Shown: positions 21,101-34,191, counted from the first letter of the stretch. The stretch: 64,000 bases of DNA from Panicum virgatum (GCF_016808335.1 NC_053140.1:31922586-31986585); one strand, 5' to 3'. The notes: generated from the letters alone by a model not told the origin. Program-made: numbers and translations.

Positions 21101-23130
21101 ATGTGTGATTATAGCTTTTGTGGAGGGTGTTTTTGCAAAATGTGGTGTAATCATTACATGGCAGGAAACTTTTCAAATCAGCCCAAGTTTGAAGTGAAAT
21201 TTCATTGAAAAAGACAAGTTTCCTTTGAATTCAAATTCCCTTCTATGTTTTCAAAATTAGCTCTTGAATCTTTGATCAAATAAATTTTTGCACAACATCA
21301 AAGTTGTAGATCTTGAAAAGTTAAACAACTTTCATGTTGGGCACTTTTTCATATGAGCCCTATTTTAAAAGTTATCTCTGGTTTACAGACTAGTTCCTGG
21401 AATTTTCAGAAATTGCAAAATGATCCTTTCTTCCACCTCCAGCTCCTTCCTCTGTTTTTCCCCCGCCGCCGCTGTGCAGAGCCGTCGCCGGCGCAGTGGA
21501 GGGCCTGCCCGGCCACGTTCTGCATCACGCTGGCGCCCACACGTCGCCCTGATGCTAATCCACCGCCCTTGGTTGCGCGCTGGAGCCTCCCCTGCAGTGC
21601 CACGCCGCCCAGAGCCGCCGCATGGTTGCCACCTCGCCGTCGCCGTGGCCCGGCCAAGGCAGAGGCCACCGCCCTCCCCTAGCGCACGCCCGAGCACTAC
21701 AAATACCCCAAAAACCGAATCCCCTCGCTCTTTTGCTCTCTCCTCGCCCCCACGCTTGAACGCCGACGAGCTCCACCCCGCCGTCGCCCCGCTATTCCAG
21801 AGCCGCTCCGCCCAAATCGACCACGCAAATAGCTTTGCCTCCCTCTCGCGCAGCTCACGGGCTACTTCCCGTCGACCATCTTCCACCGGAGTCACCTCGC
21901 CGTCGTTTGCCTCCGCCGCCGACCCGCCCTGCTCCGTCGAGCCGCCGCCTCCGAGCCTCTCCCCGCACCCCAAGACCACCCTGTGGTGCGCCTTGGACCC
22001 CTTTAGCCCCCACTCCTGTTTCCCCTCGCCGCCGGTGATCCCCTCGCCGGGAAACGGCCGGTCAAACCCCGCCTCCCCCTCTGACCCGGCCCAGGGACCT
22101 CGGGTTGAAAGAAAAGAAAACCCAGGGTGTTCTTTGAATAGTCAGTGACACATTTGAATAGTGCTATGGGGACTTGTTTGTTATGATTTGCTGTGAACTT
22201 TGAAATTCAATATCAATTTGTAGAAAATTCGTAAAATATCAAATCTTGATGTTTTGGAATCCTCTTGAAGATATCTATGCAGTAGAATCATAATATGTTA
22301 GGCTTTAGTTGCAAGTTTTTGCTGTAGAATTTGATTTGTGTTACTAGTGCATAAATATTAGTTGATTTTATCTTTTTCTTAACTACTGTTTGAAGCCATG
22401 TCTTGCAGTGAAACTTTTATGGTAGTTTGTTCTTATAACTCTAGTATTGCTATAAAAATTTCATGATCAGTTCTCTGGTGTCGCTATTTATTTGATTTAA
22501 TCCTTGTTTAGTAGACTTAAATTATGATAAATAGTTTATGCTGATGATAAATCATGAAAATATTCCTGAATGTTCATATGGAGTTTCTTTGCTTGTACAT
22601 GAAGTTTGAGCATCAGTTTATGAATAGAACAGGAGATAAAAATGAATCTTGCTAATCTGTTGTCTGTTTGTTAATTTTCTCAGAATTAATTGTGTGTAGG
22701 TAAAATCATGAAAAATTCACAGTAGCTAATTAATCCCAGTGTAGACCTCCTGTTAATTTTGGAGCTTCTGCTTTGCTCCAGTTTGACCTGTATAATTCAA
22801 GCTTTTTCTAGGTGTTGTCTGAATGAATGATTTGTTGTGATTAAATGGTTACATGTCTTGGCATGAATTTTACAAGATAGCTTAACCTGTTCTTGTTCTG
22901 TTCAGAATATTTTTTTTCCAAATTTATTACTGTTTGTGATCTGAGTTGTTAATTTATTAGCAAACCTTGATTTTAATTACTATTGGATTCAACCACCACT
23001 CTCTTTGTGATGTTAGTATAAATTTTTGTGCTGTTGATCATGATGCCTTGTGTAGTTAGATTTGTTAATTAGCTACTCTATAAATGATTGCCCATGTGTG
23101 TTTATAATTTTGTTCTTGCATTCCATATAG

Positions 23131-24355
23131 ATACGACTGCCTTATCGGACGGGACGTACGAGCTGATCCCGGAGTCTGATGGAGGTGATCTCGAAGCTCA
23201 AGCGAACACCGCCGTACTAACTGAAGCCCCGGACCAAAGTTCGGAAGAGCCTAGAGCTGAAATAGTTAGCGACTACCGAGAAGGCAAGCCCCGGACATAA
23301 CCTATATTTCAAATTATTATCATTTACTGTTATTACTTGCTTATGCATTTACAGTTCTTAGGATTTGAATTGAAACCCTAGATGCATGATCCTAGGAACC
23401 TATGTACTAAACACTAGACCTGAGTTCGGATAATTGCTAATCTTATAGGACCGGTAAAAGTCGAGTGATTGCCTGTCACTCGTGAGCTTTATAGGAACTG
23501 CTTGTTTACCTTTCTGTTATCAATATAAGGACGACAGACAGGGTTGTGTTCGATATCATGACCTTATGAGACCCCGTCTGTGTTGATGAACTTGCTAAGG
23601 TCGCGGTGTGTGGTAGCGGTGGTTAAGTTTTTGAAAGTACTAGCCACATGCCGTAAATATGGTACGCGGCAAGCCTAGTAGCCGATTGGACCGGGGAGTG
23701 GATATACCTCCCACTCTCTCTTAGGGATAGGTTTTATTTTTATGTTGCGCAACACTACGACTTCGAGGGACAAGGTTCGCCCTTGGAGCCCTGTAGTCGG
23801 GGAGAGTGGCACTATCCACAAGCCGGAAAGAAAGGTCAACGGTTGTTTGGGAACGACCCGACGGTGTTCCAGACGTGTGTGTTAGGTTTGCCTGGCCAGG
23901 TTAAGAAATTTGATTCGAATCATCTGCTTCTCACAGTTTGGGACTGCTTGATCCCTTTGCCACACAGAGTAATAAGAGCAACCATATTATTTATCAATCT
24001 TGATGTTTGCTTAGTTTCTACCTTGATTGGATAGTAGTTGCTTACATAGAATGGTTAATCAACTAGAATCTTGAAAGCTAAAACTTGAAAGTAAGGATCT
24101 ACTCTTTATTGCTTTTCAGCAAAAGGAAAACCAGAGCCTCACAGAACCTTGCATAGTCTAGCTAAAGTGGGTTACTTATACCCATTGACGGTTAAGTCTT
24201 GCTGAGTATTAGAATACTCAGCCTTGCTGTTGAAACCCTTTTCAGGTATGAGTTGTGAGGATCAGATCGCTAGCTTGTCCTACCCTTGCTTGTTGCCTCC
24301 TGGCTGGTCCGTAGAGTGGGATACGTCTTCGACCGGCAATGACTATGACGAGTGA
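23131..24355 (+). other. Putative spliced LTR mini-ORF of F2 (exons A and B)
   Basis: Exon A is 23131-23283 (153 nt), after the pyrimidine-rich acceptor TTCCATATAG, and ends GAGAAG|GCAAGC. Exon B is 24246-24355, after CCCTTTTCAG, and ends TGA. A GC-AG splice (intron 23284-24245, 962 nt) joins phase 1 to phase 1. The product is acidic, with GTYELIPESDGG in A and CEDQIAS and GNDYDE in B. A GT donor at this spot does not exist in F2, which supports the GC donor. The fragment 46291-46368 has the same 26-codon exon B frame without indels. No in-frame AUG was found upstream, and the region between the TATA-like box and 22150 has no ATG. Confidence 0.5.
24201..24222 (+). other. Hairpin before exon B acceptor in F2
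   Basis: GCTGAGTATT and AATACTCAGC are perfect complements separated by AG, so a 9-bp stem with a 4-nt loop can form, 23 nt before the acceptor. It shares GAGTA/TACTC with the F1 hairpin at 2715 and recurs, with mismatches, at 46246-46267. Confidence 0.7.
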
Positions 24356-25806
24356 TACCATGCTTGGGCTAGCCTGGTATCCTTTTGCGATGTGTTGTAG
24401 CCATTGTGTTTTTTTTCTTCCGCTGTCTAAACTCTAAACTTAAGTTATGGCTTGTATAACTGTTTTACTTAAGTTGGTTTTGTAATAATGGTTTGAACTG
24501 GCTTGTAATCTTTACTATGCCTGTGTTGTAAAATTGTGGTTGTAATATCTCTGGACTCGCCTTCGTGCGGGGTATGCTTGTTCGATCCGAGAACCGGTGG
24601 TTGTATCGGGACGTTACCAGACAGACCAAGGATTGTTCCGTTTGAAGTGTGTTTGAGCTGGTGTTGCCTTTATGGTGATGGCCTGCGCACTTGAGCCGAG
24701 ATAATTCAGGTGGTTCTGCCACATTCATTGTTGGATTGCCTCGTACACAGAAAGGGTACAACTCTATCTGGGTAGTAGTGGATCGATTGACGAAGGTTAC
24801 TCACTTCAATCCAGTGAACACTACTTACTCCGGTGCCAGACTTGCAGAGTTGTACATCTCTCGGATTGTCTACTTGCATGGTGTGCCCAAGAAGATCCTA
24901 TCTGACAGAGGATCTCAGTTCACTTCACGGTTCTGGGAGCAGCTTCATGATTCTTTGGATACGAAGCTACGATTCAGCACCGCCAATCATCCTCAGACAG
25001 ATGGGCAGACAGAGAGAACCAACCAAGTGTTGGAAGATATGCTGAGAGCTTGTGCCATTCAGTACGGTACTAGTTGGGATAAGTGCCTGTCTTATGCTGA
25101 GTTCTCATATAACAACAGCTATCAGGCCAGTCTGAAGAAGTCCCCCTTTAAGGCATTGTATGGCAGAAAGTGCAGGACTCCTCTCTATTGGGATCAGATT
25201 GGTGAGAAGCAGCTCTTTGGCCCTGAGATCATAGATGATGCAGAGCAGATGGTTCAGGCTGTGCGAGAAAATCTGAGGATTGCACAGAGTAGGTAAAAGA
25301 GCTATGCAGATGGCAAACGGAGAGACCTGACTTTCAGTGTTGCTGATCATGTATACCAGAAGGTGTCTCCGATGAGAGGAATCCGTAGGTTTAATGTCAA
25401 GGGGAAGTTAGCACCTCGGTATGTCGGTCCATTCAAGGTGCTAGAGAGGAAAGGCGAAGTTGCTTATCGCTTGGAGTTGCCTACCAGTCTCTCTGGAGTT
25501 CACGATGTCTTCCATATATCTCAGCTGAAGAGGTGTCTGCGAGTACCCGAGGAGCAGGCACCACTGGATGGAGTAGATGTGCAGGAAGATCTGACTTATA
25601 CTGAGCATCCGGTGAAGATTCTGGAGACATCAGAAAGGGTTACTCGGAACAAGCGCATCAAGATGTGCAGAGTTCAGTGGAGTCACCACAGTGAAGCTGA
25701 GGCTACTTGGGAGCGAGAAGATGAGCTGAGGAAGACATATCCAGATCTCTTTGCTAGCCAGCCTAGCTAAATCTCTGGGACGAGATTTCTTTAACGGGGT
25801 AGGGTC

Positions 25807-28800
25807 TGTAACACCCTAATTTAAATTCCAGCATTTAATAATATATTTAATTGGCTTTATTTAATTTTCTAAGGTTTATTAGGTTTAGCCTTGCATTTAA
25901 CCTAGTTTTGTTTCACAAGCAATTAAAATTTGTCTAAGTTCAACATGCTTGTGCATTCATGCTGGTGCATTGTTCTTTTGTTTGAGTGCTAGGTTTGAAT
26001 TCAAATTTGAATTTGAGTTCAAATGGTGTTTAGTTTGAGTGGTGTTTAAAATAGCAAATAGAATAGAGATAGAAAAACAAACCCCAAACCTAAAACCCTC
26101 CCCTAACCAGCCTAAAGCCCAGGAACTTAACCCAGCCCAAAACACAGCCCATGGCCAGTTCCTGTTCCCCGAGCCCAACCCTTTTCCTCGGCCCAGCAAA
26201 ACCCCACACCAGCCTAGCATGCGGCCTGCTCCTCTCCCTCTCTTCCCGGGCCTGATCCCACGCGCCGGCCCAGTTCCCTCTTCCCCGCACTTCAGCCCAG
26301 CTCGGCCCGCGGCTTTCCCCTTCCCCGCATGCGGCCAAGGCCTCCCAGCGCCCCCTCGCTCTCTCCCGCCTCCTCAGCCCAACGTTCCACCCTCCGCTCG
26401 CCTGCGCCCCTCGGCCCGCTCTCACCGCGTCGCCTACCCCTTGCTGCCCGGCCGGACCCACGGGTCAGGACCGTCGTCCCCGCACCCTCTGCTCGCGCAC
26501 CCGCCGCGCAACGGAATCCGGCCAGGATTCTCGCCGTCTTTTCCTTCTGAGGCTACGCCTGCCCGAGATCTCGGACCCCCCTCTATAAACCGCCCTGCAG
26601 GACTCCCTGTGCCTCCCATCCCGCAGCCCCAAACCCTAGCCAGCGCCAGCCGCCCGCAGTGAAGCAGAGAACGCCGCGCCGCCGTGGACCCAGGGCTCCG
26701 TTACTCCTCTGCGATACCTGCTCGCTCACTAAGCTCCGCACAGAGGTAAGGAAGCTCCTCGTGCCCCTTTGTCCCTGCTTTTTCTAGTGGTCCGCGCGAA
26801 TTCCTCAACGGAGCAGGGCACCGCCGTGATGCCGCCACTAAATCTCCCCGTCAGGGCCTTCTCTGGTCCAAATTTACCTAGCGGCCGCCTTCGCAGGGCA
26901 TCCAGGAGACTCGCCGGCTAGTTCCCGCGGCCGTAGCTGGTTCCAAGGGGGTTCGTCCGTGTGAACCGTCACCACCGTCCGCCCCAGCTCGCCGCCGTTC
27001 CTCTTCGACGAGCTGCCGCCACTTCTGATCACCTGGTGAGGCCCACTGTAATCCCCTCTATCCTACTCACCTGTTTACTAGGCACGTGAGCCACATCTAA
27101 GGCCAGACACCACTCGACGGCAAGCACCACCGCGCAGGGCCGCCTCTGATGCCGCGCACGCCCTCCCGGGTTCAGTTTCCCCGATTCGAGCACATAGGTG
27201 GATCACGCACATGGAATAGATCGCACTTGACCCTTTTCCTGGTCAAAATGACCCCCAGATCGTTGATTTCGTGAACCTCGGCGAACTTCGCGCCGCGCCA
27301 ACACGGACAGAGCCGCCGGCGGGCGAGCGCCGCCGCCCCCACGCGCGGGATGGCTCCCAGCCGTTAGATCCAGAGGAAATGCGTAGGATTAGAATGCCCG
27401 TACCCCTTCGTTTTGAGCCCTCCGATCTCGATCCAATGGATTAGATCCACCCGTATCGCTTCACCCATGCATCTTTGCTAAAGAGACCCCGAAGTTCTCT
27501 GAAATCAACCCGCGGTCCTTGGTAGTTCAAAAATATTTCCAAACCGGCCCTGTTTTATTCACTTAGCCCCCTGAGCTCTTTAGAAATATAACCCGCCATC
27601 TAGAGCCATCAGTTTTGTAGGTTAGCCCCTGAAACTAAGGTTTAATTATGTTTAGGTCCCCGGTTTTTGCCCAGAACCCCCCTGGAACTCCAGTTTTCTT
27701 ACAAATAGGTCCCTGAACCTTGTTTTTAGCCTAGATTTTGCGTTTTAGCTCCGTTTTAGGCGTTCTTTATGTCCACGCGATCGTTGTAACGCGTAGAATA
27801 GTTTTAGACTAGTTTAGTGTGCTGTTTTTATGTATTGATGTACTGTTTCTTAGTTTTTGCTATTGTTTGCATGTATGTTTATGTTGTGTATTATTTTTGG
27901 CCATGTGTTCATGAGTATACGTTGAGCTACCGGAGGAGCCCCAGTACCAGTACCCAGAGCAGCCGTCTTCCGACCAGTTTGAGCAGTAGCAGGAGCAGTA
28001 TGAGGAAGGCAAGTATAACATGAACAACCTATCACTTTTAAATACATTTTCATACTGCATTTTAATATTGTATGCCTATAAGGATTTCCTAGCCACTTTA
28101 TATCCTTTATATATCCTTTTGGGTTGCATTTTGGTTAGTTGTGCTAGGTGCCGCGCTATAACACACTTGGTCCTTTTTAATTAATTTGATTAATGGTATA
28201 TGCAACTTAATTCTGACAGTGGCCCTCTGTGTGGCTTGAGTGGCTCACGTCTCGTTAAAATTGGTTTTGTTAGAAACATGGTTTAGGGGTCCAGCACGGT
28301 GCTTACTGCTGGGTTGGCCAGTCTCTATAAGGACTGGTTCATAGAGCGACAACCTGGGACAACAGCGCTACCACAAGACTGGAATGGGACGGTCTTGGCT
28401 TACTAATTAGGACATTTTGGTTTGGGAGTAACATACCGACAGGGCAAGAGGGGAGTCGAGCTTCAATGGTCCCTACGCTACGAGGCTGGTCTGTGTTGTC
28501 TTGTACCCCCTCGAGGTGGGCACCATCATTGCATTGACTGAATCCTTAGCGGTTACACCTTACCAACGTGTCCTTTGTAACGGTCTCGTAGTGAGTTTGC
28601 TAGTCATCTCACCTAAGGAAGTGTGATGAACAACTAGCATAGCTCACGACTTGTGGGTAAAGATGTGCAACCTCTGCAGAGTGTAAAACTGGTATACTAG
28701 CCGTGCTCATGGTCATGAGCGGCCCAGATCCTCCTTTTGATTAGTGGGGTTATCTTCCTTTGGCGAGGCAGGTATCCCCGGGTGGCTTGGTTCGGTGTGG

Positions 28801-29352
28801 TTCTCAGTAGTTTCTTAATTAATTCTGATTAATTACTATGTAACTGTGTTAATGGTAAATCATCAACTCGTAGTAAATAGCTTTAATAAAATTTTGCCAA
28901 CACTTAAAAGCTAATGCAGTTGAGTCAGCCAACCTTAGAGCCTCATAGTTTGTGTTATACTTGTTGAGTACAAGTTGTGTACTCACTCTTGCCTCTTCTC
29001 TACTTTTTCCTCTTGGATACTCTACTGCTGCTCAGTTCCTGCCGACGCGAGGGAGTTCGCTCAGCGCTACCAGGACTACGAGGACTTCTAGGCGTTCGTC
29101 TCCCAGTCGACGTCCCTGTGGCGCCCTGCTCAGCTTCCGTCGAGAGTTATCGTTTATGTACTACGCTTCCGCATACTCTGTATCAGACATTTTGTCATTA
29201 TTGTAATAAATAATATTTGTATTCGCTTTATTATATCTTCTTACGTGATATGTGCTGTGATATATTGTTCATTCTATTGTATATACGTGTGACTTGATCC
29301 TGGCATGTATATGATTGCTCGGTTTATGTCCTTTTATAAACCGGGTGTTACA
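25807..29352 (+). repeat. 3' LTR of element 2 (3546 bp)
   Basis: Starts TGTAACACCC, ends GGGTGTTACA, followed by TSD AACCA. Preceded by PPT-like ACGGGGTAGGG (25795-25805) and a one-mismatch copy of the palindrome (25769-25788). TATA at 26583, AATAAA near 29204. Its mini-ORF is broken (see the element 2 5' LTR entry). Confidence 0.93.
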
Positions 29353-29357
29353 AACCA

Positions 29358-29584
29358 ACACAAACCTAGGTGAACAAATTTGAATTCACAACTAGCACTC
29401 AAACAACAAAAGAAATGCACCAGCATGAATGCAACAAAAAAAAGTTAAACCCTATGATAAATTTTAATTACTTATGAAACAAAATTTTAATTAAAAGCAA
29501 GACTAAACACAATAAACCTTAGAAATTTAAATAAAGCCAATTAAATTTATTATAAAATGCTGGAATTTAAATTAGGGTGTTACA
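29358..29584 (-). repeat. Element 3, 3' LTR, beginning of LTR
   Basis: On the minus strand it begins TGTAACACCC at 29584. It continues the block cut at 13374; across the insertion it matches 38231-38469 of the other LTR. Confidence 0.88.
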
Positions 29585-29622
29585 GACCCTACCCCCTTAA
29601 AGAAATCTCGTCCCCGAGATTT
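29585..29622 (-). other. PPT and palindrome of element 3
   Basis: On the minus strand: AAATCTCG-GGGA-CGAGATTT (29622-29603), then a purine run ending GGGGGTAGGGTC next to the LTR. Same arrangement as in elements 1 and 4. Confidence 0.8.
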
Positions 29623-32600
29623 AGCTGGCCTGGCTAGCAAAGAGATCTAGATATGTTTTCCTCAGCTCATCTTCTCGCTCCCATGTAGCCTCAGCTTCAC
29701 TGTGGTGACTCCACTAAATTCTACACATCTTGATGCACTTGTTCCGAGTAACCCTCTCTGATGTCTCCAGAATCTTCACCGGATGCTCAGTATAAGTCAG
29801 ATCTTCCTGCACATCTAACCCATCCAGTGGTGCCTGCTCCTCAGGTACTCGCAGACACTTCTTCAGCTGAGAGATATGAAAGACATCATGAACTCCTGAG
29901 AGACTGGGAGGTAACTCCAGGCGATATGCAACTTTGCCTTTCCTCTCTAGCACCTTGAATGGACCAACATACCGAGGTGCTAGCTTCCCCTTGACATTAA
30001 ACCTGCGGATTCCTCTCATCGGAGACACCTTCAGATATACATAATCACCAACACTGAAAGTCAGGTCTCTCCGTTTGCTATCTGCATAGCTCTTTTGCCT
30101 GCTCTATGCAATCCTCAGATTTTCCCGCACAACCTGCACCATCTGCTCTGCATCTTCTATAATGTCAGGGCCAAAGAGCTGCTTCTCACCAATCTGATCC
30201 CAATAGAGAGGAGTCTTGCACTTTCTGCCATACAATGCCTCAAAGGGGGACTTCTTCAGACTGGCCTGATAGCTGTTGTTGTATGAAAACTCAGCATATG
30301 ACAGGCACTTATCCCAACTAGTACCATACTGAATAGCATAAGCTCTCAGCATATCCTCCAACACTTGATTGGTTCTCTCTGTCTGCCCATCTGTCTGAGG
30401 ATGATAAGTTGTGCTGAAATGCAGCTTCGTATCCAATGAATCATGGAGCAGCTCCCAGAATCGTGAATTGAACTGAGACCCTCTGTCAGATATGATCTTC
30501 TTGGGCACACCATGCAAGCAGACAATCCGAGAGATGTACAACTCTGCAAGTCTAGCACCGGAGTAAGTAGTGTTCACTGGAATGAAATGAGCAACCTTCG
30601 TTAGATGATCCACTACTACCCAAATGGAGTTGTACCCTTTCTGAGTACGAGGCAATCCAACAATGAAGTCCATAGTGATTTCCTCTCATTTCCACTCTGG
30701 AATCTTCAAAGGCTGTAACAGACCTGCTGGCCTCTGATGCTCAGCCTTGACACACTGATAGGTGTTACAAATAGCCACGTACTCTGCCACTGAATGCTTC
30801 ATCCCATACCACCAGAAACGATCCTTGAGATCATAATACATCTTTGTGCTGCCCGGATGAATACAGTAAGCTGTATCACGGGCCTCACTCAGAATCAACT
30901 TCCGAAGATCATTCACATCAGGCACACAGATCCGGTTCTTGTACCACAAGGTACCCTGATCATCCTCTCTGAAGTGAGGAGCCTTGCCCTTCTTGAGCAA
31001 CTCACGGATCTCCTGCAGCTTCTTATCTTCTTTCTGATGCTACCTGATCTCTGTCTCTAGAGTAGGTACTGCCTCGAAGGCTGCACTCGAAGTATGATGC
31101 AAGAAACCCAGACTCAACTGCTCGGACTCCTCGCATAACTCTGGAGGCATTTGGAAAGCCACGGCCATGTTGACATAGCTTCTTCTGCTCAGAGCATCTA
31201 CCAAAACATTGGCCTTACCCGGATGATAGTGAATCTCCAGGTCATAGTCCTTGACTAGCTCTAACCATCTTCTCTGCTGCATGTTCAGCTCATTCTGCAT
31301 GAAAATATACTTAAGGCTCTTGTGATCAGTGTAGATATCACACTGCTGCCCATACAAGTAATGCCTCCAAATCTTCAGAGCATGCACAAATGCGGCTAAC
31401 TCAAGATCATGAGTGGGATAGTTCAGCTCATGCCGGCGTAACTGCCATGAAGCATACGCAATCACTCTGCCCTCCTGCATCAGAACACACCCGAGACCAT
31501 CCTTCGAAGCATCACAATACACCGTGAACCTCTTGGTCTGATCTGGCAGAGTAAGGACTGGCACTGTAGTCAACCTCTTCTTCAGCTCATCAAAGGCCTT
31601 CTGATGCTCATCAGTCCATATGAATGCCGCATTCTTCTCTAGCAAGGAAGTTAAAGGCTTCACGATCTTGGAGAAATTCTCAATGAACCTCCGATAATAT
31701 CCTGCTAAGCCCAAGAATGACCGGACTTCCTTCACTGTCTGCGGTGTCTCCCACTCGAGCACATCCTTTGCCTTGCTCGGATCTACTGCAATGCCTCCCT
31801 TGCAGATGACATGACCAAGGAATGGGACCTCGTCAATCCAGAACTCGCACTTGCTGAACTTAGCATACAGCTGATGCTCTCTCAATCTCTGCAACACGAG
31901 CCTCAGATGCTCCTCATGCTCTTCCTCTGTCTTGGAGAAGATCATAATATCATCAATAAAGATCACCACGAAGACATCCAGATAATCCATGAATACCATG
32001 TTCATCAGATGCATGAAGAAATCCGGGACATTAGTCAAGCCGAAGGACATGACCGTGTACTCATATAGCCCGTACTTGCAGGTGAATGTCGTCCTCGGAA
32101 TATCCTCAGGACGGATCCTGAGATGAAAATAACCCGAACAAAGATTGATCTTCGAGAATACACGAGCACCACGAAGCAGATCAGAGAGATCCTCAATACG
32201 GGGCAGTGGATGCTTGTTCTTGATAGTAACTGCATTCAGCTCCCGATAATCGACACACATTCTTTTCGATCCATCCTTCTTATCTACTAGCAACAATGGA
32301 AAAGCTCAAGGAGAGAAGCTGCGACGGATATAGCCCTTGGCTAGCAACTCATCAATAGTCTTCTTGACTTCCTCTTGCTCTATAGGTGCCATACGGTAGG
32401 GCCGCTTTGCAGTAGGAGCTGTGCCAGGCAAGAGATCAATAGAAAACTCGATGGCGCGTTCAGGCGGCATACCTGGCAGATCATCCGGAAAGACATCCAG
32501 AAATTCAGACACCACGCGAATACTGTCCATGGGTCTAGCCTCCATCTGATGAAGAAATCCAGAAGGCTCCACTGCACTGATAATAACCTCCTGGCCACTG

Positions 32601-34191
32601 GAAGCCGATAGCAAGACTGTCCTCGGAGCACAATCTATCCGGACTCCCCACTTGGCAAGAGTTTCCATCCCCAGAATGACATCAATGCCCTTGGCATCTA
32701 GCACCATCAGATCAGTACAGAAATCTTCTCCCCTCAAGGAAATACTAACTCTTGGGCAGAAGGTGTGAGACCTCAACTGTCCTCCCGGTGAAGATACTAA
32801 CAGGCACCTCTTTAATGTGCTAGTACGAATACCATGATGCTCGACAGAAGACTGAGTAATGAAGGAATGCGTAGCACCAGTATCGAAAAGCACTGTAGCT
32901 GGATATGAATTGACCATGAACATACCAATAACCACGTTGGGAGCCTCGACCACTGACTCGGTCGTCACGTGGTTCACCCTGCCCTGTGCTGGCGCATTGG
33001 GCTGAGCTAGGCGCCCCTGCTGTCCCGCCTGCGCCTTCCGGGGGCAAGAGTTGGCGTAGTGCCCCGGTTGGCTGCAGTGAAAGCAGACGCGAGGAAGTGC
33101 CGGAGCCTCCTATCCGGTAGGAGGAGCTGCCTGCCATGAAGCCTGAGGTGCTGGTGGAGCAGCACGAGCCGGAGGTGCCGGTAACCTCGGGCCCTGGCCT
33201 GCCTACTGCTACTGTCGAGGCTGGTACTGCTGCAGCCTCTGCTGGTACTGCTGAGGAGGCCGGTACTGCTGCTGCTGGTACAGCTGGGGCTGCTGGAGGC
33301 GAGGACGAGTGTTGCTACCGGAAGCAACGGGAACGATCTTCCTCTTCTTGTCCTCCATCTCACAGTGCTTGCACTCCGTGTTAAGTGCGCTGTCAACTAG
33401 ATGGTTGAAGTCATCGAAGCAGAGGTTGAGCAGCGCGTACTGGAGGTAGTCCTCAAGACCCTCCATGAAGTGCTCCTGCTTCTTGCGGTCATCCGCGACC
33501 TCAGCAGGGGCGTAGCGAGCAAGCTGAAGAAAACGATCACGATACTTTGTGACCGTCATAGTCCCCTGAAGTGAAAAAGACAGATATATATCGAAAATTT
33601 AACTCATGATTCAGAAAGATAGAACAAGGGGTATTAGCTCAAAAGGAAACGATGAATGATTATATCTGAGATTACCTGCTTCAGTGCAAGGAACTCCTTC
33701 TGCTTCATTTTCATAACGCCCGCGGGGACGTTGTGGCTGCGGAACCGCTCCCGAAACTGGATCCAGGTGAAAGCCTCGCGGTCCTGAACTGGGTGGGACT
33801 CCCACCAGTCCAAAGCTGCCCCTCGCAGTTGTCCTGCTTCATACAAGACACGCTCTCGATCATCGCACTGGGCGATGTCCTGCTGACGCTCCACTGCATG
33901 GAGCTAGTCGTTAGCCTGAAGACAGTCAGACGTGTGAGAGAACGTCGGCAGGTGACCCCTCAGGAACTCAGCACGCCTGTCGCGAGTCTGCGGTGGTGGT
34001 AGAGGCGGAGGCTGAGTGTGAGCCTGCTGGAGTGCCTGAACGGTGTCGTTCAGGGTAGCCAACATCTGCATCTGGAGCTGGAAGTACTGCTCCGGGGTCA
34101 GAGGCGGAGGCATCGGGACCCCGGTACCCTGGTTGTTTTGCCCCTGGTTGTTCTGCCCCTGCTGGTCAGAACCACGCCTGGTGTTCAACAT
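29621..34191 (-). pseudogene. gag-pol: gag-pol pseudogene of element 3
   Basis: Starts at MLNTRR (ATG 34191-34189) and ends at TAA 29623-29621. All domains are recognisable: capsid, zinc knuckle, DTGATHSF protease, FIDDIMIFS reverse transcriptase, RNase H, D,D-35-E integrase and chromodomain. In-frame stops are seen at 33904 (TGG to TAG), 33209 and about 33112 (CAG to TAG), 32306 (TGG to TGA), 31040 (CAG to TAG), 30686 (TGG to TGA), 30104 and just before 29714 (CAG to TAG). Every stop is at an ancestral Trp or Gln codon, the pattern expected from C to T decay of methylated DNA. Non-functional. Confidence 0.9.
33566..33675 (-). other. gag intron of element 3
   Basis: 110 nt on the minus strand, donor CAG|GTAATC (GT at 33675-33674), acceptor TTTTCACTTCAG|GGGAC (AG at 33567-33566). 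Splice sites are intact although the coding frame is full of stops. Confidence 0.8.

Larger units (their letters stand above)
20947..24723 (+). mobile_element. Solo LTR of a second family (F2), 3777 bp
   Basis: Inserted in integrase of element 2 with exact 5-bp TSD TTCAT (20942-20946 and 24724-24728). Ends are TATGACACCC and GGTTCTGCCACA; the first dinucleotide was presumably TG before a G to A change (inference). It has no gag or pol, so it is a solo LTR. Inside are a GC-rich block (21430-22130) with a TATA-like ACAAATAC near 21700, an AT-rich middle, an exon-like block 23131-23283, a hairpin 24201-24222 and a second exon-like block 24246-24355. The lineage of the parent element is not clear from the LTR alone; Ty3/gypsy is likely. 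Confidence 0.88.
17492..25770 (+). pseudogene. gag-pol: gag-pol pseudogene of element 2
   Basis: Same domain order as element 1. Breaks seen: one-base deletion near 17946 in capsid; CAG to TAG at 18004-18006 on the last codon before the intron; CAG to TAG at 18209-18211; the F2 solo LTR in integrase just after TMDF (20947-24723 plus one TSD copy); and a stop where CAG became TAA near 25294. Otherwise the zinc knuckle, DTGATHSFI protease, FIDDILIFS reverse transcriptase, RNase H, integrase and chromodomain are well preserved. An ATG 24 nt upstream (17468) is in frame, but MVNTRR at 17492 matches the element 1 start. Not functional as it stands. Confidence 0.92.
13375..29352 (+). mobile_element. 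Element 2: full-length F1 chromovirus with a nested solo LTR
   Basis: 5' LTR 13375-16921, PBS 16925, gag-pol pseudogene 17492-25770, 3' LTR 25807-29352. The 5-bp target duplication AACCA is exact (13370-13374 and 29353-29357), and joining the flanks restores the element 3 LTR as seen near 38231. The F2 solo LTR 20947-24723 interrupts integrase. LTR-LTR divergence is visibly higher than in element 1, by eye a few percent and mostly transitions. Confidence 0.93.

Noticed and set aside
21353..22148. 198-242-codon frames in the F2 LTR GC-rich block
   Set aside because: Low-complexity composition, conflicting frames on both strands, and no recognisable domain. Probably promoter and leader.
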